Notes under the pieces: model-generated
Told to the model about the DNA's origin: nothing
Databases searched by the model: none
The model's input: only the letters and a program-made list of their open reading frames with translations
In this document: positions 56,400-64,000 of the stretch, piece by piece
How the letters are laid out: every line of letters begins with the position of its first letter
Numbering within the stretch: position 1 is the first letter of the stretch
Source: Paracholeplasma brassicae
GTDB lineage: Bacteria; Bacillota_I; Bacilli_A; Acholeplasmatales; UBA5453
Length of the DNA: 64,000 nt
Reading direction: 5' to 3'
Assembly: GCF_000967915.1 (NCBI RefSeq)
Contig: NC_022549.1
Location: 1,786,366-1,850,365 of the forward strand
Program-made: the position numbers and the translations under genes

Positions 56400-56781
56400 T
56401 TTTTAATCTCCCTTATGTCATTTTTGATAATTCATTTAAAGATTCATCCTCGTCAGACTACCCTTAATTTGGACATATCCATCACCCCAATCATTTAACT
56501 AATGTTGTAAAAATCATCGTCATACACACGTCCATAGTTGATAATGTTAACTATAGCTCATATGCCTCTATTATTTATTATCTAATTGTGTGGCTATTGC
56601 TCCTCGTATAATATGTAGTTCGCGTCTTCTGTGATCGTTGGATGCACATAAACTAATTATTTCTCTTTTCCAACAACGAATAAGCAGCTCCTAATGCGAG
56701 TGTGCATATTACTTTTTGTAAATATGTCTTACATACTCACATTATCTCTTTAATTGAAACAAATTGGTAGGGCGTATTTGT
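56400..56781. other. Intergenic region without recognised feature
   Basis: AT-rich, no ORF of note and no clear RNA gene. It should hold the promoter of the ABC operon on the minus strand, but I could not single one out. Confidence 0.5.
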
Positions 56782-57273
56782 CACTATTTTCATTTTATCG
56801 AAACGCTATTGACAATAAGAAGTGATCGTATCACTAAAATAAAAAGAAAACCACACAAAGATGGTATTTCTTCGTGTGGTCATACTGATTTGATTAGTGT
56901 TTTCTTTCTCTTGTGTTATATAAGCCGTCGTAATTCTTAATGAGGTTACTGGCAGTCAGATTACTCTTACTAATTTCACTAAGAAGCTTCTTCGAATACT
57001 GATTAGCTAGTTGATGGATTATTGTTGATTCGGTGATTTCCCCAGCATCAAAGTCAGTACTAAATAATGAGAGTTCATCTTCATTAAATTCAGCTGTTTG
57101 TAACCCCATGTCATTTCTTAGTACCATGTAATACCTATACGCCTTATAAGCCTCTAAGAAAGCTATTTTCTTGATTTCTCTTTCTGATGACTGACTAAGA
57201 AATATCGGTTCAAAAGCAAGAATCATTGACTTGTCAAAATTGGACGGTGTTGTCGATCCATCGTCATTTTTAA
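56782..57273. repeat. Duplicated segment, copy 1, left part
   Basis: Together with 59025-59165 this reconstitutes a segment of about 633 bases that matches 61661-62294. It holds a gene and its terminator hairpin (CCACACAAAG / CTTCGTGTGG). An IS200/IS605 element lies between the two parts. Confidence 0.88.
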
Positions 57274-57417
57274 CAACACAATCAAGAAGTCCCCTTCCTC
57301 TACAAGTAGCTGGATGAATTGATTCTTTTTATTTTTGAGATTGATTATTATATATAAAATATGATATAATATAAATATCTTATACACTTGGTATGTAATA
57401 TGAAAGAAGGCCTTATT

Positions 57418-57834
57418 ATGATAAAATTAGACACCAACGCACATTCAGTCTTTATGTTATGGTATCACTTGATTTTAGTCACCAAATATAGACGTCGAGT
57501 CTTCAATGATGAAGTCTCTAATCGCGCTAAAGAGATTTTTGAAAATATCGCTTCTAACTATCATATTACACTTATTGAGTGGAATCACGATTCTGATCAT
57601 GTTCATATTCTATTTAGAAGTCATCCTAAAACAGAATTATCCAAATTCATCAATGCTTACAAAACCGCTTCATCTCGATTAATCAAACAAGAATTTGAAT
57701 CCGTTCGTAAACAACTATGGAAGTCTTACTTTTGGAGTCAAAGTTTTTGTTTGTTAACTTCGGGTGGTGCACCGATTGAAGTAATCAAACAGTATATCGA
57801 AAGTCAGGGTGAACCGGATGAACAAAGCCTTTAA
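57418..57834 (+). CDS. tnpA: IS200/IS605 TnpA transposase (HUH, Y1)
   Basis: Single-strand DNA transposase. 138 residues from the ATG at 57418 with GAAGG upstream; an ATG at 57388 is in frame but lacks one. HUH motif in DHVHILFR, catalytic tyrosine in VIKQYIESQG near the C-terminus, and the usual YHLILVTKYRRRVF opening. It overlaps tnpB by 17 bases, or 26 if the earlier tnpB ATG is used. Confidence 0.95.
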   Translation: MIKLDTNAHSVFMLWYHLILVTKYRRRVFNDEVSNRAKEIFENIASNYHITLIEWNHDSDHVHILFRSHPKTELSKFINAYKTASSRLIKQEFESVRKQLWKSYFWSQSFCLLTSGGAPIEVIKQYIESQGEPDEQSL

Positions 57835-58918
57835 GTTTCGTATCTATCCCAATGAATCTCAAAAGATTTTGATTCATATGACCTTAGGCCATAATCGCTT
57901 TTTATGGAATAAGATGTTAGAAGATAAACAGAGACATTATGAACTCACTAAAAATAGCCTTCATCTTACACCAGCTCAGTATAAGAATGACTATCCCTTT
58001 TTAAAAGATGTCGATTCGTTATCTTTAGCCAATACCCAACTCAATTTAGAAAAAGCCTTTAAACAGTTCTTCAATCATAAACAAGAACGACCAAAGTTTC
58101 GTTCTAAGAAACAAGACTATGGGTATACAACCAATCTAGTGAATAATAATATCGTTCTATTAAAAGGCTATATCAAGTTACCTAAACTGGGTGAAGTGAA
58201 GATCAAACAACACAGAACCATACCGAGTGAGATGATTCTCAAAAGCGTAACTGTATCAAAGAGTAGTACAGGTAAGTATTATGTCTCTATTCTATATGAA
58301 TACCAAAAAGAGATTCAGAAACAAGTAGTCAAAGATGCCATAGGACTAGATTTCTCAATGACTCATTTTTATGTCGATAGTGAAGGATTCAAGATGGACT
58401 ATCCTAAAGTCATACAAACAGACTTTAACAAACTTAGAGTCCTTCAAAGAAGTTTATCTAGAAGAGTCAAAGGGTCTAGTAACTATGATAAGAAGGCATT
58501 AGAAATCGCCTTGTTATATGAAAGAATCAAACATAAAAGAGATGACTTCCTACATAAACTATCTAACGCGATAGCCAAGCGTTATGATTTGGTGAGTGTA
58601 GAAGGTTTGAATCTGATAGATATGTCTCAAACAAGTCCATATTACGCCAAACAGATATCTAGATTTGGTTGGACTAGATTTGTATCCTTCTTAAAGTACA
58701 AGTTAGAAACACAGGGTAAAAGCCTGATGATGATGGATCAGTGGTATCCATCATCTAAGAGATGTAGTTGTTGTGGGGACATCAAAACAGATTTGAAGTT
58801 ATCTGAGAGAGTCTATTATTGTCCAAATTGTGAGTTACATCTTGATAGAGATCATAACGCAGCGATCAATATCAACAGAGAAGGATTAAGACAATATAAG
58901 TTAGCATTTCAGTTATAA
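57818..58918 (+). CDS. tnpB: TnpB RNA-guided nuclease
   Basis: 366 residues from the ATG at 57818 (MNKAFKFRIYPNESQK); an ATG at 57809 is also in frame. RuvC-like residues intact: Asp in IGLDFSM (about 175), Glu in VSVEGLNL (about 260), Asp in LDRDHNAAININ (about 343-345). The zinc ribbon is CSCCGD ... CPNCE. TnpB proteins cut DNA guided by an omega RNA from the element's right end and keep the element in place. Length is the compact IS605 type. Confidence 0.95.
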   Translation: MNKAFKFRIYPNESQKILIHMTLGHNRFLWNKMLEDKQRHYELTKNSLHLTPAQYKNDYPFLKDVDSLSLANTQLNLEKAFKQFFNHKQERPKFRSKKQDYGYTTNLVNNNIVLLKGYIKLPKLGEVKIKQHRTIPSEMILKSVTVSKSSTGKYYVSILYEYQKEIQKQVVKDAIGLDFSMTHFYVDSEGFKMDYPKVIQTDFNKLRVLQRSLSRRVKGSSNYDKKALEIALLYERIKHKRDDFLHKLSNAIAKRYDLVSVEGLNLIDMSQTSPYYAKQISRFGWTRFVSFLKYKLETQGKSLMMMDQWYPSSKRCSCCGDIKTDLKLSERVYYCPNCELHLDRDHNAAININREGLRQYKLAFQL

Positions 58919-59024
58919 AAGGATTCAGAACCGTAGGGACTACGGGGATAGCCTATTGAGTCACTGGTGGGTACATCGGTTTGGATAGGAAGCCCCCACT
59001 TCGATTAAGTGGTGGGTAGTTCAC
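58880..59024 (+). ncRNA. Putative omega RNA scaffold (TnpB guide RNA)
   Basis: The 3' end of tnpB plus the element's right end. It closes with the hairpin AGCCCCCACTT..AAGTGGTGGG and the usual GTAGTTCAC end. The guide would start at 59025 (TACTAGCAATCAAGGG), that is the interrupted host gene. The 5' limit is approximate. Confidence 0.7.
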
Positions 59025-59165
59025 TACTAGCAATCAAGGGATAAAGTCCTTGATTAAGACCGGTATGTTTTCTTACGTAATTAACAGATGTAATCGTAAG
59101 CTTTTCATTGGTTGTGTGTGTTTTAGTTTTCAAGTTATCATTCACTTTCAAACTATGATAAAACG
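59025..59165. repeat. Duplicated segment, copy 1, right part
   Basis: Continues the match to 61661-62294 after the IS insertion; it holds the N-terminal codons of the interrupted gene. Similarity fades at about 59165. Confidence 0.85.
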
Positions 59166-59192
59166 TATATATCTAAATCACTTCATAAATGA

Positions 59193-59222
59193 AATAATAC
59201 CCATCCAAAAATGGGTATTATT
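59193..59222. terminator. groESL terminator
   Basis: AATAATACCCAT and ATGGGTATTATT form a 12-bp stem 20 bases after the groEL stop; on the minus strand ATTTCATTTATG follows. Confidence 0.7.
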
Positions 59223-59244
59223 AAAAAGTCTTCAAAACTTACTA

Positions 59245-60870
<1,626 letters not shown>

Positions 60871-60879
60871 TTAGATCGT

Positions 60880-61140
60880 TTATTTTTCCAAAATAGCTAG
60901 AATGTTTTTGGCCTGAACTAATAAGTATTCTACTTGTTCAAGCTTGACCTTAGTTCCAGCGTAGGTTCCATAAATGACTTCGTCTTCTTCTTTAATGTTA
61001 TCCACTTTAGGACCTACTGAAATCACTTTACCAATGGCTGGTCTGTCTTTATCTTCAGCTGTAAGAATAATGCCACTTGCTGTGGTTTTTTCTTCTTTCT
61101 TCACCGAGAGAACGACATAATCCTCTAATGGTTTAATCAC
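60880..61140 (-). CDS. groES: Co-chaperonin GroES
   Basis: 86 residues, slightly short of the usual 94-97. IKPLEDYVVLSV opening, mobile loop region KKEEKTTASGIILTAEDKDRP, then GKVISVGP and DEVIYGTYAGTKVKL. The mobile loop needed to bind GroEL is present. SD GGAGGG lies before the start. First gene of groESL. Confidence 0.95.
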   Translation of the reverse strand: MIKPLEDYVVLSVKKEEKTTASGIILTAEDKDRPAIGKVISVGPKVDNIKEEDEVIYGTYAGTKVKLEQVEYLLVQAKNILAILEK

Positions 61141-61193
61141 ATTAATCCCTCCGTTTCTGGCACTCTATGTTTTGGTTTGCCAATCCGATTATT

Positions 61194-61221
61194 ATTATAT
61201 TCAAACAAAAAAACTTGTCAA
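61194..61221 (-). promoter_or_regulatory. groESL promoter
   Basis: Minus strand TTGACA (61221-61216), 16-base spacer, TATAAT (61199-61194). No CIRCE (TTAGCACTC-N9-GAGTGCTAA) is present; only isolated half-like sequences occur. Confidence 0.78.
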
Positions 61222-61602
61222 GTGCTGAATGTGAAAATTATCTTTTTTCCTTAACGTGTACTTATTTAAGCGACGGTCATATCCCAATCGATAATAATTT
61301 AGCTGAGCGAGGAATCAATCCTTTCGTTATTAACCGAAAGAACAACTTAAGCTCTAATACTGAAAAAGATGCGAAAGGCATCAAGCATCTATATGAGTAT
61401 CATTCAAACAGCAAAAACAAACGAACTAGAAACAAATAAGTACTTAGCGTACCTATTTGAAAACCTTTATAAGATTCAATTGTTTGAGAGTGACAATCAA
61501 GACCCAGTCAAATTAAACGAGAAGTTTAAGTTGATGGCGCATTTACTCCCATGGGATGACAACATCAAGACACAATTTAAAATGAAAGAAACCTCTAGAT
61601 AG
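61215..61602 (+). pseudogene. IS66-family transposase remnant
   Basis: C-terminal fragment with the IS66 signature LSDGHIPIDNNLAERGINPF and VINRKNNLSSNTEKDAKG. The homologous frame then shifts by one base near 61372-61380 and continues SSIYMSIIQTAKTNELETNKYLAYLFENL to a stop at 61602. The N-terminal catalytic region is missing. Reads toward copy 2 of the duplicated gene. Confidence 0.85.
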
Positions 61603-61660
61603 CCGATTTGGGCCCTAAAGGTTTTCACTTTATATGAGACGTGCTATTTTATACGCTCAC

Positions 61661-62294
61661 CACTATTTTCATTTTATCGAAACGCTATTGACAATAAGAA
61701 GTGATCGTATCACTAAAGCAAAAAGAAAACCACACAAAGATGTATTTCTTCGTGTGGTCATACTGATTTGATTAGTGTATTTCTTTCTCTTGTGTTATAT
61801 AAGCCGTAGTAATTCTTAATGAGGTTACTGGCAGTCAGATTACTCTTACTAATTTCACTAAGAAGCTTACTTGAATACTGACTTGCCACTTGATAGACGG
61901 CAGTTGATTCGGTGATTTCACCTAATTCAAACTCAGTACTAAATAATGAGAGTTCATCTTCATTAAATTCAGCTGTTTGTAACCCCATGTCATTTCTTAG
62001 AACCATGTAATACATATACGCCTTATAAGCTTCTAAGAAAGCCACTTTCATGATTTCTCTTTCTGATGACTGACTAAGAAATGTCGGATCAAAAGCAAGA
62101 ATCATTGACTTGTCAAAATTTGACGGTGTTGTCGATCCATCATCATTCTTAATACTAGCAACCAGGGTGTAAAGTCCTCGATTAAGACTGGTTTTTTTTC
62201 GTACGTAATTAACAGATGCTATCGCAAGCTTTTCATTGGTTGTGTGTGTTTTAGTTTTCAAGTTATCACTCACTTTCAAGCTATTATAACACGT
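61661..62294. repeat. Duplicated segment, copy 2 (uninterrupted)
   Basis: About 634 bases matching 56782-57273 plus 59025-59165. Includes the terminator hairpin CCACACAAAG / CTTCGTGTGG at 61730-61757, the complete unknown gene and the start-proximal flank. It preserves the empty target site of the IS200/IS605 element. Confidence 0.9.
61758..62279 (-). CDS. Unknown protein, copy 2 of a duplicated gene
   Basis: 173 residues if translation starts at the TTG at 62279. No ATG lies in the N-terminal coding region, and a TATAAT (TTATAATAG) sits just upstream, so the start is uncertain; an internal ATG gives MILAFDPTFLSQSSE. Conserved with the interrupted copy 1. Helical C-terminal half (EREIMKVAFLEAYKAYMYYM, SKLLSEISKSNLTASNLIKNYYGLYN). 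No signal peptide, no family recognised. A terminator hairpin overlaps its end. Confidence 0.65.
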   Translation of the reverse strand: MKVSDNLKTKTHTTNEKLAIASVNYVRKKTSLNRGLYTLVASIKNDDGSTTPSNFDKSMILAFDPTFLSQSSEREIMKVAFLEAYKAYMYYMVLRNDMGLQTAEFNEDELSLFSTEFELGEITESTAVYQVASQYSSKLLSEISKSNLTASNLIKNYYGLYNTRERNTLIKSV

Positions 62295-62399
62295 TTATTT
62301 CAGTCTTACTTCAGTTTTTAGTCGTATTTACGAATATATGTAACTCGGGATAAGTATATTCCTTGGAAGGGGATTCAATAAAGGTCGACAGGAGTGTCT

Positions 62400-62549
62400 A
62401 TGTATGATAACAGTTATCTACCGAGTGTAAAACATTTTAATATCACTCAATTTAGTATACTTCAGAAAAGCGTTGGTATAAGAGATTGTTTTTTACAAAA
62501 ACAAATAGTTAGATTACGTTCATTTGCAGGTAAGAAACCCGTTTTTTAA
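62400..62549 (+). CDS. Small ORF, 49 residues, unknown
   Basis: ATG at 62400 with GGAG six bases before. Begins MYDNSYLPSVKHFNITQF and ends GKKPVF with TAA. It may be the N-terminal stub of a transposase or an unrelated small gene. No other feature was seen in 62295-62581. Confidence 0.3.
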   Translation: MYDNSYLPSVKHFNITQFSILQKSVGIRDCFLQKQIVRLRSFAGKKPVF

Positions 62550-62581
62550 ACACAACTAGCATTTATTATAACTCTAAGATT

Positions 62582-64000
62582 TTAAATATGTATCTCTATA
62601 AATGAATCATCCGTAACTCTAATCTTTCTTGCTCTCTTTAAACTTAAAATAATCTCATCTATATATTCTCTAATTCTAGCTGATGATGATTGAAATCCAC
62701 ACAACCTTACAATCATAGAATGCAGTCCATCTAGATCCATTTTTCTGGTAACGCTGAGTATTTGCATAATTCCATCTTTAAGTTCCTCTGGATGGATATT
62801 GATAAATTCTCTTCTACTGCTATTATCTGTTGTTTCCCGGAATTTTATTGGTGTATTCGTATGTATGATGTATTGATCTTTAATTTTTATTTTGCCTTTT
62901 TTCACTAAATCACTTAATATTTCGTAAGTTTTATCATCGACAACGTTTGTATACTTTTGTCTTCCCCAAAAATAAGGTACAATTCGTTTAAGTTCAGCTT
63001 GATGAATTGGTGTTGTTCTTTCTATAATTTCTAGAATATGATTTTGTATTTGATTTGCATAAAGGTTTGATTCATAAATTTGAGTTAACTGAACGTAATT
63101 AGGATAAATCTCAAACGCAATTTTGGACTCCTCTTTTTTTCTTGATAGAACAGGAATTACTGGTAAAACATCAATTATCGACTTAGTAAATGTTGTATCG
63201 ATATTTTTGATAAACTTGTCCAATTTTTCAATTTGAGATTTCTTATTTTTTATCCAATCTGTAGACCATATTCTATAGATAGTCCAATTTCTATCTTCTA
63301 AAACTTGTTGCCTTAATCTGTCCCTATCTCTAACGGATTTTGAGGAATGATACGTTGCTCCATCGCATTCAATACCAAGTAGATACTTTGATGGATTTTT
63401 TGGATCAATGACCGCCAAATCAATGCGATATCCTGAACATCCAACCTGTTTTCGAATATCATAACCCAAATTTGACAATTCATTATAGACGTCTTCTTCA
63501 AATGGGCTGTCGAAATTAGCTAAATCATCGAGATTATCAACTTTATCATCTTCACCAAACTCCGCATATTCAAGATAATGTTTAAGAAATCTTACTCCTC
63601 GAGACTCCGTTCTATTTAAATCAATATCAGTTCCCCTAATTGATGTTACTAAAACAAGACAAGTCTTAGCTCTTGTTACAGCGACATTCAACCGTCTGTA
63701 GCCGTTTGCCTGATTTAAAGGACCAAAATTCATTGATATTTTACCCTTACCGTCAGGACCATAACCAATACTGATTATAATGATGTCTCTTTCATCCCCT
63801 TGAACAGTTTCAATGTTTTTGATAAAGAACGGTTCATTCTCATTGTTAGTGAAAAACTCTTCATAATGGGGGTTTATTCTTCTAAAATGATTAATTTTTC
63901 TTTCTATGAGCAACTGCTGTTCATTATTAAAAGTTACTATTCCAACCGATTTATTTATTCCATATGTTTCAATAATATCTGCCAAGGTGTTGATTACTTT
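62582..64000 (-). CDS. SF1 (Upf1-like) helicase with Vsr-like nuclease and DUF3320 domains, C-terminal part
   Basis: At least 467 residues, with the start beyond the window edge; the ATG at 63985 is internal. First the C-terminal helicase core (IETVQGDERDIIIISIGYG, NVAVTRAK: motifs V-VI). Then a restriction-nuclease fold of the MTES_1575/Vsr type (FEEDVYNELSNLGYDIRKQVG ... RIDLAVID ... LGIECDGATYHSS, RDRLRQQVLE). Then a DUF3320 domain (about 310-370). Large proteins of this order are often found in defence islands. The nuclease D, E and QxR-like residues look intact. Confidence 0.82.
   Translation of the reverse strand, partial: KVINTLADIIETYGINKSVGIVTFNNEQQLLIERKINHFRRINPHYEEFFTNNENEPFFIKNIETVQGDERDIIIISIGYGPDGKGKISMNFGPLNQANGYRRLNVAVTRAKTCLVLVTSIRGTDIDLNRTESRGVRFLKHYLEYAEFGEDDKVDNLDDLANFDSPFEEDVYNELSNLGYDIRKQVGCSGYRIDLAVIDPKNPSKYLLGIECDGATYHSSKSVRDRDRLRQQVLEDRNWTIYRIWSTDWIKNKKSQIEKLDKFIKNIDTTFTKSIIDVLPVIPVLSRKKEESKIAFEIYPNYVQLTQIYESNLYANQIQNHILEIIERTTPIHQAELKRIVPYFWGRQKYTNVVDDKTYEILSDLVKKGKIKIKDQYIIHTNTPIKFRETTDNSSRREFINIHPEELKDGIMQILSVTRKMDLDGLHSMIVRLCGFQSSSARIREYIDEIILSLKRARKIRVTDDSFIEIHI

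Larger units (their letters stand above)
57274..59024 (+). mobile_element. IS200/IS605-family element with tnpA and tnpB
   Basis: 1751 bases, boundaries set by comparison with the uninterrupted paralogue at 61758-62279: left flank ends TTTTAA, right flank resumes TACTAGCAA. No target duplication, as expected for single-strand HUH transposition next to a TTAA-like target. The left end has a CTAC..GTAG hairpin, the right end a CCACTT-CGATT-AAGTGG hairpin with flanking CCC/GGG. Both genes are intact. Confidence 0.9.
56894..59145 (-). pseudogene. Unknown gene, copy 1, interrupted by an IS200/IS605 element
   Basis: The C-terminal part (57273-56894) and N-terminal part (59145-59025) together encode a homologue of the 173-residue protein at 61758-62279. 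The two N-terminal regions keep frame with only substitutions (for example KTKTHTTNEKL in both), so the gene was under selection before the insertion. The surviving internal ORF (57226-56894) starts at MILAFEPIFLSQSSERE. Function unknown. Confidence 0.8.

Noticed and set aside
61141-61230. CIRCE/HrcA operator upstream of groES
   Set aside because: Only scattered half-like pieces (GGCACTC, AAGTGCTGAA) occur about 60 bases apart; the N9-spaced palindrome is absent.

Overview
The window is AT-rich DNA from a low-GC Firmicutes/Tenericutes-type chromosome. The core genes (ftsH, tilS, hpt, lysS, rpoE, pyrG, fba, dnaX-ybaB-recR, mnmE, ppdK, hslO) read with TGA as a stop: hpt ends in TGA, so the mycoplasma UGA=Trp code does not apply. 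There are no cell-wall genes, and there is a delta subunit, a PPDK and many lipoproteins. This fits an Acholeplasma/Izemoplasma-like lineage best. The genus is inference.

Layout. 0.2-7.1 kb: B12-dependent ribonucleotide reductase (nrdJ), hflX, a cation diffusion facilitator, dusB, hslO. 7.1-8.8 kb: an intact IS3-family element inserted in the loop of the hslO terminator. 9-13.8 kb: lipoprotein, anaerobic RNR (nrdDG) behind a canonical cobalamin riboswitch, maf. 13.9-22 kb: tilS-hpt-ftsH-rqcP, lysS, a secreted M6-like metalloprotease. 22-23.2 kb: AbiE-type toxin-antitoxin remnant bracketed by a 141-bp direct repeat of the protease 3' end. 23.2-31.8 kb: housekeeping genes on the minus strand, including pyrG with a GGG-start attenuator leader. 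32-38.6 kb: cyclophilin, MgtC, TtcA-like, two DHH phosphoesterases, ppdK. 38.8-41.7 kb: nuclease-like lipoprotein and small DUF genes. 41.8-45 kb: class I RNR (nrdA and an ATP-cone nrdB that is frameshifted) behind a second, compact cobalamin-type riboswitch. 45-47 kb: GGDEF protein, proC. 47-64 kb: an accessory region with a complete retron (ncRNA, nucleoside-deoxyribosyltransferase-like effector, reverse transcriptase), an ABC-transporter/CPBP-protease/secreted-protein operon, an IS200/IS605 element with tnpB and its putative omega RNA, groESL flanked by two copies of an unknown gene, an IS66 remnant, and the C-terminal part of a DUF3320-type helicase-nuclease running off the window.

Two systems stand out. 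First, all three RNR classes lie within 45 kb, and both B12-independent ones sit behind cobalamin riboswitches while the B12-dependent one has a plain promoter. This predicts that cobalamin switches the cell to class II dNTP synthesis. Second, the retron at 47.5-49.7 kb has every expected part: promoter with +1 at the a1 repeat, 8-bp a1/a2 repeats, msd hairpin, effector, and an RT with NAxxH, YxDD and a VTG-like motif. It also has a hairpin over the effector ribosome-binding site.
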